This document shows, piece by piece, positions 17,445 through 26,486 of a stretch of 64,000 nucleotides of DNA. The position numbers were made by a program, and so were the translations under genes. Below the pieces are notes generated by a model. It made no database searches, was not told where the DNA came from, and was given only the letters and a program-made list of their open reading frames with translations. Source of the DNA: JAOPZW01 sp963807305 (GTDB taxonomy: Bacteria; Actinomycetota; Thermoleophilia; Solirubrobacterales; Solirubrobacteraceae); NCBI GenBank assembly GCA_963807305.1, contig CAWEBN010000011.1, positions 62,001 to 126,000 of the forward strand, written 5' to 3'. Within the stretch, counting starts at the first letter, position 1. Each line of letters starts with the position of its first letter.

Positions 17445-17966
17445 TCAGTGCGCGACGTCGATGACGACGCGGCTCGGGCCGGTGAGCCGGAAGACGCGGA
17501 AGCCCGTCTTGCGGCTCAGCCCGAGGCCGTAGGAGACGACGCCCTCGAAGTCCCCGGCCTTCTTGACCTGGCGCAGGTTCGAGCACTTCGGGGTCAGCGT
17601 GCTCGGCAGCAGGTTGGTGCCGGCGCTCGTATGGCCCCGCGCCGGCCGGATGACGACGCGGATGCGCTTGGTGCCCAGCAGCGCGATGGTCTTGCCGGAG
17701 CCGTCGGCCACGATCTTGCTCACGTAGCGCACGTCGTAGCCGGGGGTCGCGAGCCGTCCGTCGATGACGAAGCGGTCGAAGGTCGCATGGCAGCCCGTGG
17801 CGGCGCCGAACAGCTCCGCCTGGCCGCCGCTGCCCGTCGCCGTCTTGGGCGCCGTCGTGAACGGCGGCAGCCCGAGGGCGACCGCGGCGAAGCACAGCGA
17901 CGACGCGAGCGCCGCGAGGATCGCGCACCCGCGGAATGCCGGCCTGCCGGTGAACAACGCCTTCAT
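17445..17966 (-). CDS. Secreted AMIN-like domain protein
   Basis: 173 residues from ATG 17966 with a signal peptide (CAILAALASSLCFAAVALG, about 14-32). The mature part has the pattern HATFDRFVIDG, PGYDVRYVSKIV, RIRVVIRPARGH and ends FRLTGPSRVVIDV, as in actinobacterial AMIN-like proteins, small beta-sandwich modules of the cell envelope. Lies 44 bases downstream of the diaminopropionate ammonia-lyase gene on the same strand, so may be read through, though no functional link is evident. Confidence 0.75.
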   Translation of the reverse strand: MKALFTGRPAFRGCAILAALASSLCFAAVALGLPPFTTAPKTATGSGGQAELFGAATGCHATFDRFVIDGRLATPGYDVRYVSKIVADGSGKTIALLGTKRIRVVIRPARGHTSAGTNLLPSTLTPKCSNLRQVKKAGDFEGVVSYGLGLSRKTGFRVFRLTGPSRVVIDVAH

Positions 17967-18010
17967 GTCCTTCGCTGGTCTAGACGATCCGGCGGCTCAG
18001 GTCAACGCGC

Positions 18011-19162
18011 TCACGACTCGGCGGGCTCGCGCCCGACGGCCGTGGCGAACAGCTCGCGGTCGGTCACGCCCTCGGTGAGGACGAGCAGGGCGGTCGCGTG
18101 CTCGGGCAGGTCCAGCGCCGCGCGGTGGGCGCGATCGCCCAGCAGCGCGGTCAGGCCGCCGACGACGCCGCCCGCACAGCCGCCGCGGTCGAGGCCGCCG
18201 GCGGCCAGCCGGCGTATCCCCTCGAGCACATGCCGGTCGCCGACGGCGCAGAAGGCGTCGAAGGCCGCGGCCACCTGCGGCCACGCGTCGGCCGACGGCG
18301 TCGGGCAGTTCAGGCCGGCCATCACCGAGCAGAGGTCGTCGTCGACCGTGACCGGCTTCCCGGCCCGCGCCGAGGCCAGCGCGCAGGCGGCGGCGATCGG
18401 CTCGAGCCCGACCAGCCGCGGGCGCTCGCCCGGGCGCGCCCGGAAGTGGCGGGCGGCGGCGGCGGCGAGCGAGCCCACGCCGATGGGGACGACGACCAGG
18501 TCCACCGGCCGCCCGTCGAGCTGCGCCTCGAGCTCGGCGAAGATCGTCGCGTAGCCCTCGACGACGCGCCGGGGGATCTCCTGGTAGCCGGGCCACGAGG
18601 TGTCGGCGATGACCAGGTGGCCGTCGTCGGCCAGGCTCGCCGCCCGCACGACGGCGGCGTCGTAGTCGCCTTGGACGTGCTCGACCCGCGCGCCCTCGGC
18701 CTCGATGGCCTGCACGCGCGCGTCGGTCGTCGCCCCCGGCACCACGACGAGCGCTTCGAGTCCGAGCCAGCGGCCGGCTCGGGCCACCGCGCGGCCATGG
18801 TTGCCCTCGGTGGCGCACACGAGCGTCAGCGGCTCGCCCTGCGCACGGTCGCGCAGCGCCTGGGGCCGCGTCGCGAGCGCGGGCTCGCCCAGGCGGTGGG
18901 CGACGCCCCAGGCCGTCGCCCACCACGCGCCGAGTGCCTTGAACGCGGGCAGCCCGAAGCGCGAGCTCTCGTCCTTGAGCAGGACGGTGCCGAGCCCGAG
19001 CTCGGCCGCGAGCGCCGGGGCGCGGTGCAGCGGGGTCGGGGCGTAGCCCTCGAGCGCGTGGTGCAGCGCCCGCGCCTGGCTCTCGAGGCCGCCGTGCGGC
19101 GTCCAGGCCGGGTCGCGCGCCGGGTTCCAGGCCACGTCGACCATGGCGTCGCGGTCGCTCAC
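18011..19162 (-). CDS. Diaminopropionate ammonia-lyase (PLP fold type II)
   Basis: 383 residues from GTG 19162, which overlaps the stop of the M20 gene (GTGA); ATG 19144 is the alternative. The PLP-lysine motif is SSRFGLPAFKALGA, and ATEGNHGRAVA and VVPIGVGSLAAAAARHF (the phosphate-binding glycine loop) follow, which fits the YgeX-type lyase rather than threonine dehydratase. The enzyme converts 2,3-diaminopropionate to pyruvate and two ammonia. In E. coli ygeX also sits beside an M20 peptidase gene (ygeY), so the pairing supports the call. Exact substrate is inferred. Confidence 0.82.
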   Translation of the reverse strand: MSDRDAMVDVAWNPARDPAWTPHGGLESQARALHHALEGYAPTPLHRAPALAAELGLGTVLLKDESSRFGLPAFKALGAWWATAWGVAHRLGEPALATRPQALRDRAQGEPLTLVCATEGNHGRAVARAGRWLGLEALVVVPGATTDARVQAIEAEGARVEHVQGDYDAAVVRAASLADDGHLVIADTSWPGYQEIPRRVVEGYATIFAELEAQLDGRPVDLVVVPIGVGSLAAAAARHFRARPGERPRLVGLEPIAAACALASARAGKPVTVDDDLCSVMAGLNCPTPSADAWPQVAAAFDAFCAVGDRHVLEGIRRLAAGGLDRGGCAGGVVGGLTALLGDRAHRAALDLPEHATALLVLTEGVTDRELFATAVGREPAES

Positions 19163-20283
19163 GCGCAGAACCGGCGCGCGGTCTCGGTCACGATCTCGGC
19201 CACCTGCTCGACGCTCTCGAGTTCGACGTGCTCCTCGATCGCGTGAGCTCCCTCGCCGGTCGGGCCGAAGACGACGGTCGGGATGCCTGCGGCGGCGAGG
19301 AACGCGGCGTCCATCCACGCGCTGTGGCCGACGATCTCGGGCTCGGCGCCGAGGGTCGGCGCCGCCGCGGCCCGCAGCGCGCCGACGATGTCCGCCGTCG
19401 GGTCGACCTCGAACGGCTCGCGCACGAGGCCCATGCGCAGCCGCGTCTGCAGGCGCGGATCGGCCTCGCGCGCGAGCGCGAGCAACTCCTGCAGCTCGCG
19501 CTCGACGTCCCGCGCGGACTCGCCCGGCAGCGTGCGGCGCTCGATGTCGAGCACGCAGCGCTCGGGGTAGCTCGACGGCTCCTGCCCGCCCGCGATGAGC
19601 GAGGCGTGCAGGCTCGCCGCCCCCAGCAGCGGGTGCGTCCGCGCGTCGAGCCGGTGCTGGAGCGCGGGGATGCCGGCGAGCGCGGGGGCCATACCGGCGA
19701 TCGCGTCGATTCCGAGGTCCGCGCGCGAGCCGTGCGCCGCGCGGCCTTGGGTCTCCAGCTGCGCCCACACGAAGCCCTTGTGCGCGACGCAGGCGGCCAG
19801 GTGCGTCGGCTCGGTGACGACGCAGGCGTCGGCGCGCCAGCGGCGCAGGACCGACTGGACGCCTTCGCTGGCGTGCTCTTCGTCGGCCACCGCGGTGACG
19901 ATCACGTCCCCGCTGAGCCCCTCGCGGGCGGCCGCCGCGCCGGCGACCATGATCGCCGCGAGGCCGCCCTTCATGTCGTAGGCCCCGCGGCCGTAGAGGC
20001 GCCCGTCGCGGACCACCGGTTCGTGGGGGCGGTCCATCCCGTCGACGTTGACGGTGTCGAGGTGCGCGTTGAGCATGAGCGAGGCGCCGCCGCCCGTGCC
20101 GCGCGCGACGCCGACGACGCTCGGGCGGCCCGCGGGCGGTTCGTCGACGGTCACCTCGAGCCCGTGCTCGGTCAGCCAGGAGGCGACGAACGCGGCGATC
20201 TCGGCCTCGCCCGCGCCTCCGGGCACGAGCGCCGGGTTGACGGAGTCGATCGCCACCAGCTGCGCGAGCAGGTCGGTCGTCAC
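19159..20283 (-). CDS. M20-family zinc peptidase/deacylase (ArgE/DapE-like)
   Basis: 374 residues from GTG 20283. Metal-site landmarks in order: LNAHLDTV, YGRGAYDMKGGLAA, TAVADEEHASEG (catalytic and metal Glu pair), a dimerisation insert beginning AAHGSRADLGIDA, and a late His in GEGAHAIEEHVEL. The family hydrolyses N-acyl or peptide bonds of amino-acid derivatives in the cytoplasm. Translationally overlapped with the diaminopropionate ammonia-lyase gene, suggesting that it releases that substrate from a conjugate. Divergent from the LysR gene, 65 bases away. Confidence 0.87.
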   Translation of the reverse strand: MTTDLLAQLVAIDSVNPALVPGGAGEAEIAAFVASWLTEHGLEVTVDEPPAGRPSVVGVARGTGGGASLMLNAHLDTVNVDGMDRPHEPVVRDGRLYGRGAYDMKGGLAAIMVAGAAAAREGLSGDVIVTAVADEEHASEGVQSVLRRWRADACVVTEPTHLAACVAHKGFVWAQLETQGRAAHGSRADLGIDAIAGMAPALAGIPALQHRLDARTHPLLGAASLHASLIAGGQEPSSYPERCVLDIERRTLPGESARDVERELQELLALAREADPRLQTRLRMGLVREPFEVDPTADIVGALRAAAAPTLGAEPEIVGHSAWMDAAFLAAAGIPTVVFGPTGEGAHAIEEHVELESVEQVAEIVTETARRFCA

Positions 20284-20348
20284 GGCTGGGATTGGTAGCG
20301 GCCCGCCGCTGCGCCGGCCAGCACCGATTCGCTGTGCGACTACAGTCC

Positions 20349-21269
20349 GTGCCTGTGCTGCCGGAGATCCGCGAGCTGCGCTACTTCGTGGCCGTCGCCG
20401 AGGAGCGACGCTTCACCCATGCCGCGGAACGGCTGTACATCACGCAGCAATCGCTGAGCGCGGCGATCGCCCAGCTGGAGCGGCGGCTCGGCGTCGAGCT
20501 CCTCGTGCGCGACAGGCAGGGCCTGCAGCTGACGCCGGCCGGCGAGGCCCTGCTCACCGCCGCCCGCGCGATTCTGGCGCAGGCCGCGAGCGCGGTCGAG
20601 GACACTCGCCGCGCCGCCGGCGCCGCGCCGCTGCGCGTCGGCTACGCGGTGCTCGCCGCCTCGGAGCTCACGACGCCGATCCTGACCCATCTGCAGGCGG
20701 CCGAGCCGCAGCTCGAGATCCGCCTGCGGCTGGCCGACTACGACGATCCGTCGGCCGGTCTTGCGACCGGCGCCGCCGACATCGCGCTCGTGCGGCGGCC
20801 GATCGATGGCCGTTACGCGTTCGAGGACCTGTTCGCCGAGGCCCGCGTCGCCGTGCTGCCACGCACGCATCCGCGGGCGCACGACGGCTCGGTCGGGGTC
20901 GACGATCTCGCGGCCGACCCGGTCATCACCGACCCTGGGCCGGACGCGATCTGGCGGGCCTTCTACACGGCCGACGACGTCCGCGGTGGCCCGCCGGTCC
21001 GCGGGGTCGAGGTCGGGAGCTTCGACGAGGAGCTCGCAACCGTCGCCCTCGGCCGGGCGATCGCCTTCACCTCGGCCGCCGCGGCGCGGCTGTACCCGCG
21101 GCCCGACCTGACCTACGTCCCGCTCGCCGGCGCCGCTCCCTGCACCGTCGCCCTCGCGTGGGATCCCGAGCGCCCGCCGACGGTGCTGGGCAGCCTGCTC
21201 GCGGCCGCCCGTCGCGCGCGCGAGCAGGCCCGCGCCGACGGCAGCTTCGACCTCTACGGCTGGCGCTAG
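20349..21269 (+). CDS. LysR-family transcriptional regulator
   Basis: 306 residues from GTG 20349 (GTG 20355 equally possible). The N-terminal winged helix reads LRYFVAVAEERRFTHAAERLYITQQSLSAAI in overlapping LysR pattern, then LERRLGVELLVRD. The C-terminal ligand domain (about 88-295) has the two-lobed substrate-binding form. It is divergent from the M20/ammonia-lyase operon; the spacer holds AGCGG-CCCG-CCGCT at 20297-20310, a candidate binding site. It likely activates that operon in response to an amino-acid-like inducer. Confidence 0.87.
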   Translation: MPVLPEIRELRYFVAVAEERRFTHAAERLYITQQSLSAAIAQLERRLGVELLVRDRQGLQLTPAGEALLTAARAILAQAASAVEDTRRAAGAAPLRVGYAVLAASELTTPILTHLQAAEPQLEIRLRLADYDDPSAGLATGAADIALVRRPIDGRYAFEDLFAEARVAVLPRTHPRAHDGSVGVDDLAADPVITDPGPDAIWRAFYTADDVRGGPPVRGVEVGSFDEELATVALGRAIAFTSAAAARLYPRPDLTYVPLAGAAPCTVALAWDPERPPTVLGSLLAAARRAREQARADGSFDLYGWR

Positions 21270-21376
21270 CGACGCGCCCATGTATCACGGCGCTCCCGCG
21301 AGCGCTCCTGCACAGACGCGAACGATGTTCCTCGCGCTGTCACGCCCTTGAGGCAGAGATGGCGACGTCGATGCGA

Positions 21377-21396
21377 CCTGTGCGCTGCTTCACAGG
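21377..21396. promoter_or_regulatory. Inverted repeat upstream of hypX
   Basis: CCTGTG (21377-21382) and CACAGG (21391-21396) are perfect complements 8 bases apart in the 189-base spacer before hypX. The size suits a dimeric regulator site. AGGAAGG follows and could be a ribosome site for an upstream GTG start at 21414. Confidence 0.35.
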
Positions 21397-21458
21397 AAGG
21401 AGTGCGGTCCTCGGTGGCGTCTTCGGAACGTCGACTCGATCGCTTTGGGGGCAATGTG

Positions 21459-23309
21459 ATGGCTGGTTCGGTGCGTGAGCAGGATGAGGGTGACCGCCGT
21501 GGGCTCGCTGCGGTGCGGGGCGAGATCGGGTGCAGCGACCCGGCCGACGCGAGGAGGTCGCTGCGGGTGCTCTTCCTCGTATCGGCTCACAACAGCCTCA
21601 GCCAGCGCGCGTGGATCGCGTTGACCGAGCTGGGCCACGAGGTGACGGTCGCCATCGTCGACTCGGCCGCCGCCATGGAGGCGGCCGTGGACGAGCACCG
21701 CCCGCAGCTGATCGTCTGCCCGATGCTCAAGACGATGATCCCGGAGTCGATCTGGGCGAAGCATCGCTGCCTGGTCGTGCACCCAGGGCCGCGGGGCGAC
21801 CGCGGGCCGTCTTCGCTGGACTGGGCGATCGAGCTCGGCGCGCCGGCATGGGGCGTCACGGTCCTCGAGGCCAACGGCGAGCCCGACGCCGGCACGGTGT
21901 GGGCGACGCGTGCCTTCCGCGCCCGCGAGGTGGGCAAGAGCAGCCTGTACCGACACGAGGTGCGGAGGGCCGCGATCGAGGCGCTCGTCGAGGCGATGGG
22001 CCGGATCGCCGACGGCGCCGGCGCGCCGGCGCCGTCCGAGCTCGGCGCCCGGGCGGCGTCCGGCCAGGCCCGCCCGCTGATGACCCAGGACGTGCGGGCC
22101 ATCGACTGGGATACCGACACCACGCAGACCGTCCTGCGCAAGATCCGCGCGGCCGAAGGCCACCCGGGGGTCCTGGACGCGATCGAGGGCACCGAGTTCC
22201 ATCTCTTCGGCGCGCACCCGGAGCGGGCGCTGCGCGGGCGCCCTGGGGAGATCGTCGCCCAGCGCACCGGCGCCATCTGCCGGGCGACCGTCGACGGCGC
22301 GGTGTGGATCACCCACCTCAAGCGCCGCGACACGGCGGCGGAGCACTGCTTCAAGCTCCCGGCCACGCGCGCGCTCGCGCTCGCCTGCCCGCGGTTCGAC
22401 GCGCCCGAGATCCCGGTCGCCGTCGACGCGCCGCTGTCGGCGGGGGAGACCTTCCGCGAGATCGCCTATGAGGAGGAGGGCGACGTCGGGTACCTGCACT
22501 TCGACTTCTACAACGGCGCGATGAGCACCGAGCAGTGCCGGCGCCTGCACGAGGCCTTCCTCCTCGCGCGCTCCCGTCGCCACACGAAGGTCATCGCGCT
22601 CATGGGCGGCAGCGACTTCTTCTCCAACGGCATCCACCTCAACGTCATCGAGGCCGCCGACGACCCCGCCGCCGAGTCCTGGAGCAACCTGCGCGCCATC
22701 GACGACCTCGTCCGCGAGATCATCGACACCGACTCGCACCTCGTGCTCTCCGCGCTCGCCGGCGACGCCGCCGCGGGTGGCGTGCCCTTCGCGCTCGCGG
22801 CCGACTGCGTGGTCGCGCGCGAGGATGTCGTGCTGAACCCGTACTACGGGCACATGGGCGGCCTCTATGGCTCGGAGTACTGGACCTACCTGCTGCCGCG
22901 CAGGGTCGGCGCCGACGCGGCCGCCCGGCTCACCGGGCCGCCGTTCACGCCCCTGGGCACCCGCCAGGCGGTCGCGATGGGGCTGATCGACGCCGCGTTC
23001 GGGGCCACCCTGGACGACTTTCGCTCTCAGGCCCGGGCGCTGGCCGCGCGACTCGCGCAGGGTCCGGACGTCGATCTCTGGCTCGGTGGCAAGCGGCGCG
23101 GGCGTTCGCGCGACGAGGAGGCCAAGCCGCTCGACGCCTATCGCCGCGAAGAACTGGCCCGCTCGTACGCCTGCTTCTTCGGCGAGGACCGCAGCTACCA
23201 CGAGGCGCGCCGGCGCTTCGTCCACAAGCTCGGCGCTCCGTGCGCCGTCCCGCCGGCGGCCGCGATGCCCGCGCACGAAGCGCCACGCGCGGGGAGAAGG
23301 GCGGCGTAG
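21459..23309 (+). CDS. hypX: HypX/HoxX hydrogenase maturation protein (CO-forming)
   Basis: 616 residues from ATG 21459; in-frame GTG at 21402 and 21414 could extend it. The N-terminal half is the formyl-transferase-like domain (RVLFLVSAHNSLSQRAW, VVHPGPRGDRGPSSLDWAI, KSSLYRHEV). The C-terminal half is an enoyl-CoA hydratase-like domain (MGGSDFFSNGIHLNVIEAA, GDAAAGGVPFALAAD, NPYYGHMGGLYGSEYWTYL). HypX makes the active-site CO of aerobically assembled NiFe hydrogenases from formyl-tetrahydrofolate. No hydrogenase or other hyp gene is in this window. About 30 extra N-terminal residues precede the usual family start. Confidence 0.9.
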   Translation: MAGSVREQDEGDRRGLAAVRGEIGCSDPADARRSLRVLFLVSAHNSLSQRAWIALTELGHEVTVAIVDSAAAMEAAVDEHRPQLIVCPMLKTMIPESIWAKHRCLVVHPGPRGDRGPSSLDWAIELGAPAWGVTVLEANGEPDAGTVWATRAFRAREVGKSSLYRHEVRRAAIEALVEAMGRIADGAGAPAPSELGARAASGQARPLMTQDVRAIDWDTDTTQTVLRKIRAAEGHPGVLDAIEGTEFHLFGAHPERALRGRPGEIVAQRTGAICRATVDGAVWITHLKRRDTAAEHCFKLPATRALALACPRFDAPEIPVAVDAPLSAGETFREIAYEEEGDVGYLHFDFYNGAMSTEQCRRLHEAFLLARSRRHTKVIALMGGSDFFSNGIHLNVIEAADDPAAESWSNLRAIDDLVREIIDTDSHLVLSALAGDAAAGGVPFALAADCVVAREDVVLNPYYGHMGGLYGSEYWTYLLPRRVGADAAARLTGPPFTPLGTRQAVAMGLIDAAFGATLDDFRSQARALAARLAQGPDVDLWLGGKRRGRSRDEEAKPLDAYRREELARSYACFFGEDRSYHEARRRFVHKLGAPCAVPPAAAMPAHEAPRAGRRAA

Positions 23310-23386
23310 ACGGGCGGCGGCTGATCGGACAACGGATCCCAGAGGCTTGCGCGATTGCGAGATGATGAGCCCCAGGCAGAGGTGCC

Positions 23387-25855
23387 ATGGGCTCGACCGC
23401 GGTCTCCAACCGTCACAGCAGGATCGATGCGCAGCTTGCGTCCTGGCGCTCCACGCGCCCAGGGCGGCTCATGCTCCTGGCCGCCTCGATCGCCCTCGTC
23501 GCCGGGCTGTACTACGCCGCCGCGAAGATCGGCCTGCGCCTGGCCTACCTGCACGGCACCGTCACGGCGCTGTGGCCCCCCGTCGGGGTCGGAATCGCCG
23601 TGCTCGTCCTCTACGGGCCGCGGCTGTGGCCCGGCATCGTCATCGGCGACCTGCTGGTCGGGGACTTCTCGACCCCGCTGGGGACGGTCTTCGGCCAGAC
23701 GGTGGGCAACACGCTCGAGGTCGTCGTCGCGGCTGTCCTGCTGCGGCGGCTGATCGGCAGCCGCACGGGCCTCGAGCGGGTGGGCGACGTGTTCGCACTC
23801 GTCGCGGCCGCCGCCGTGGGGACGCTGATCAGCGCGAGCTTCGGCGCCGCGTCGCTGCGGCTGGGGAACGTCATCCCCTCCGACCAGTTCTGGGAGGTCT
23901 GGCGCACGTGGTGGCTGTCGGACTTCTCGGGCGCGCTCGTGGTCACGCCCCTGATCCTCACCTGGGCGACGCGCGGCTGGAGCGGATTCTCGCGCTGGGA
24001 CCTGCTCGAGGGTGCCGCGCTGCTGACCGCTCTCGTGCTCCTGGCCGAGCTGCCGTCCCAGCGCGACGTCCCCTATGTCGTCTTCCCCGTGCTCATCTGG
24101 GCCGCGCTGCGCTTCGGGCCGCGTGGAGCGGCCACGGCGCTCGTGGTCGTGTCGGGGCTCACGGTCTGGAACACGGCGCACAACGCGGGGCCGTTCGTCC
24201 GCCAGTCGATCACCGACAGCCTGCTCTCCAGTCAGCTCTTCCTGGCCACCGCGGCGCTGACCGGGCTCGTGCTCGCCGCCGTGACGGCGGAGCGCACCCG
24301 CGCCGACGAGGCGCTGCGCGCCAACGAGGAGCGATTGCGCTCGGTGGTGCAATCGATGGCCGAGGGCCTCATCGTGCGCGACGCGCGCGGGATCATCACC
24401 GACTGCAATGCGGCCGCGGAGCAGATCCTCGGCATGGACCGCGCGCGATTGCGCGGACGCCGGCCCGAGGACGTCCTCGGCGCCGCGGTGGACGGCGAGG
24501 ATCAGGTGGTCCCCGGCGGCCGGCTCCTGGGTGACGAGGCGCTCGTCTCCGGCGATCCGCAAGCCCCGCTCACGGCGCGGCTGACGCGACCGGATGGCAC
24601 GCCCGCGTGGGTCTGGATCAGCTCGGCGCCCGTCCTGGACGCCGGCGGCCGACCCGAGGGCGTGGTCTCCACGATGAGCGACGTCACCCAGTCGCGCGAA
24701 GCCGAGCAGCGCCTCGTGGCCAGCGAGCTCGCGACCCGCGCCCTGGCGGACGAGCAGGCTGCTCTGCGCCGCATCGCCACGCTCGTCGCCGGCGAGGCCC
24801 CGCCGAGCTCGGTCTTCGAGCGCGTCACCGAGGAGGTCGCGCGCCTGCTCCACGCCCCGAGCGCCAGCGTGCTGCGCTACGAGAGCGATGAGCACGCGAC
24901 GGTGGTCGGCAGCTGGCGGGACGCCGGCATGGCGGGGATGCCGCTCGGCTCGACGCTCGACCTCGACGGCGACTCGGTCGTCGCCCGCGTCTTCCGCAGC
25001 GGCGATCCCGAGCGCATCGACGACTACGCCGACGCGCCCGGAGCGCTCGCCGAGCAGTTGCGCTCGCTCGGCTTCCGGTCCTCGGTCGCCGCTCCGCTCT
25101 TCGTCGCCGGCAGGTTGTGGGGCGTGCTGGTCGCCTCGATGACGCGCGACGAGAGGCTGCCTGCCGGCTCCGAGCGGCGGCTGCTGGACTTCGCAGAGCT
25201 CGTCGCGCAGGCCCTGTCCAATGCCGATGCCTACGACAAGCTCGCGAGCTCGCGCGCCCGCATCGTGGAGGCCGGGGACGCCGAGCGGCGGCGACTGGAG
25301 CGCAACCTGCACGACGGCGCCCAGCAGCGGCTCGTGTCGCTCGCGCTCCAGCTGCGCATGGTCGAGGGCAGCTTCGAGGGCAATCCCACGCGCGCTCGCC
25401 AGGATCTCGCCGAGGCGCGCGAGCAGCTCAAGTACGCGCTCGACGAGCTGCGCGAGCTCGCCCGCGGCATCCATCCGGCCATCCTCACCGACGGCGGGCT
25501 GGCACGCGCCCTCTCGGCCCTCGCCCACCGCGCGCCGCTGCCGGTGGAGATCGACGACGTGCCCGACGAGCGCCTGCCCGAGCCCGTCGAGGCGGCCGCC
25601 TACTACCTGATCGCCGAGGCGATCACCAACGTGGCCAAGCACGCCAACGCGACGCACGTCGCCGTGAGCGTGCGCCGCGACGACGGTCGCGTCCTCGTGC
25701 GGGTCGCCGACGACGGTGTGGGTGGAGCCGACCCCGGCGCCGGCTCGGGCCTGCACGGCCTCGCCGACCGCGTCGAGGCGCTCCATGGGCACCTGAGCGT
25801 CGACAGCCCGCCCGGTGGCGGCACGCGCCTGGAGGCGCGCATCCCCGTCGTCTGA
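23387..25855 (+). CDS. Membrane sensor histidine kinase: MASE1-PAS-GAF-HisKA_3
   Basis: 822 residues, ATG 23387. Residues about 28-305 are a MASE1 sensor of eight or so membrane helices (WPPVGVGIAVLVLYGPRLWP is typical). A PAS domain (about 315-440, GIITDCNAAAEQILGMD) and a GAF domain (about 470-625) follow. The kinase is of the NarX/LuxR-partner type: ERRRLERNLHDGAQQRLVSLAL contains the phospho-His, then the HATPase with ITNVAKHANA and VADDGVGG, ending GSGLHGLADRVEALHG. Such kinases partner NarL-type response regulators; none is adjacent, so it is an orphan. Signal unknown. Confidence 0.92.
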   Translation: MGSTAVSNRHSRIDAQLASWRSTRPGRLMLLAASIALVAGLYYAAAKIGLRLAYLHGTVTALWPPVGVGIAVLVLYGPRLWPGIVIGDLLVGDFSTPLGTVFGQTVGNTLEVVVAAVLLRRLIGSRTGLERVGDVFALVAAAAVGTLISASFGAASLRLGNVIPSDQFWEVWRTWWLSDFSGALVVTPLILTWATRGWSGFSRWDLLEGAALLTALVLLAELPSQRDVPYVVFPVLIWAALRFGPRGAATALVVVSGLTVWNTAHNAGPFVRQSITDSLLSSQLFLATAALTGLVLAAVTAERTRADEALRANEERLRSVVQSMAEGLIVRDARGIITDCNAAAEQILGMDRARLRGRRPEDVLGAAVDGEDQVVPGGRLLGDEALVSGDPQAPLTARLTRPDGTPAWVWISSAPVLDAGGRPEGVVSTMSDVTQSREAEQRLVASELATRALADEQAALRRIATLVAGEAPPSSVFERVTEEVARLLHAPSASVLRYESDEHATVVGSWRDAGMAGMPLGSTLDLDGDSVVARVFRSGDPERIDDYADAPGALAEQLRSLGFRSSVAAPLFVAGRLWGVLVASMTRDERLPAGSERRLLDFAELVAQALSNADAYDKLASSRARIVEAGDAERRRLERNLHDGAQQRLVSLALQLRMVEGSFEGNPTRARQDLAEAREQLKYALDELRELARGIHPAILTDGGLARALSALAHRAPLPVEIDDVPDERLPEPVEAAAYYLIAEAITNVAKHANATHVAVSVRRDDGRVLVRVADDGVGGADPGAGSGLHGLADRVEALHGHLSVDSPPGGGTRLEARIPVV

Positions 25856-25893
25856 GCGCGACCGGGGCGCCGGTGCGTGAGACGCTGCGCCGT

Positions 25894-26421
25894 ATGGCCG
25901 ACACCATCGAGGTCGTCGATCGCGGGCACCGGTTGCGCTTCTCGTTCGATGACGTCATGAAGTACCACGGCCCCGGCTCGCCCGGCGGAGCGGCCCACGC
26001 GTTCAAGGTCCTCGAGCGCGCGCTGGCGCTGCTCGATCCGGACGCTCCGTGCGAGCGCCGCGAGATCGTCGTCGAGACCGCCTTCGGCGGGCCGGGAGCG
26101 CGGGACGTCTTCGAGATGGTCACGCGCGCGGTCACCGGTGACCGGTTCCGCATCGACGCCGCGCTGGCGCGGCCCACGCGCGGGCGGGCGATGGAGGCGT
26201 TCGTCTTCCGGCTGAGCTACCGCGGCCGCAGCGCGACGCTCGCGGTCCGCGACGGCTTCGTGACCGACGAGTTCATCGACCTCGCGCGCACCGAGGACCG
26301 CGACGCCGGCCAGGAGCGCCGCCTCGATGCGCTCAAGCGCGACATGGCGGGACGGGTGCTGGCCCATCCGGCCGCCGAGGTCTACGACGCCACCGTTGCG
26401 GGCGAGCAGCCGAACGGCTGA
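25894..26421 (+). CDS. Unrecognised soluble protein
   Basis: 175 residues from ATG 25894. It has folded-protein composition and strong internal motifs: FSFDDVMKYHGPGSPGGAAH (about 15-34), ETAFGGPGARDVFEMVTRAV (about 65-84) and RDGFVTDEFIDLART (about 118-132). The spacing of an HG-P-G-AxxA motif followed by a G-ARDxFxxVTR motif is faintly like FmdE-type proteins, but the Cys residues of that family are absent, so I do not assign it. No signal peptide. It follows the MASE1 kinase by 38 bases on the same strand and may share its message. Confidence 0.7.
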   Translation: MADTIEVVDRGHRLRFSFDDVMKYHGPGSPGGAAHAFKVLERALALLDPDAPCERREIVVETAFGGPGARDVFEMVTRAVTGDRFRIDAALARPTRGRAMEAFVFRLSYRGRSATLAVRDGFVTDEFIDLARTEDRDAGQERRLDALKRDMAGRVLAHPAAEVYDATVAGEQPNG

Positions 26422-26450
26422 CGGCCCGCTGCACCGCGCTGATGCATCGA

Positions 26451-26480
26451 TTGCCTATGCCTAGGCTGTCTATGTATGAT
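26451..26480 (+). promoter_or_regulatory. Candidate promoter of the PadR operon
   Basis: TTGCCT (26451-26456) and TATGAT (26475-26480) lie 18 bases apart in an A/T-rich patch. The expected transcription start falls at about 26487, the ATG itself, so the message may be leaderless. The palindrome GCCTAGGC (26459-26466) within the spacer may be the PadR site. Confidence 0.5.
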
Positions 26481-26486
26481 CGTCCC

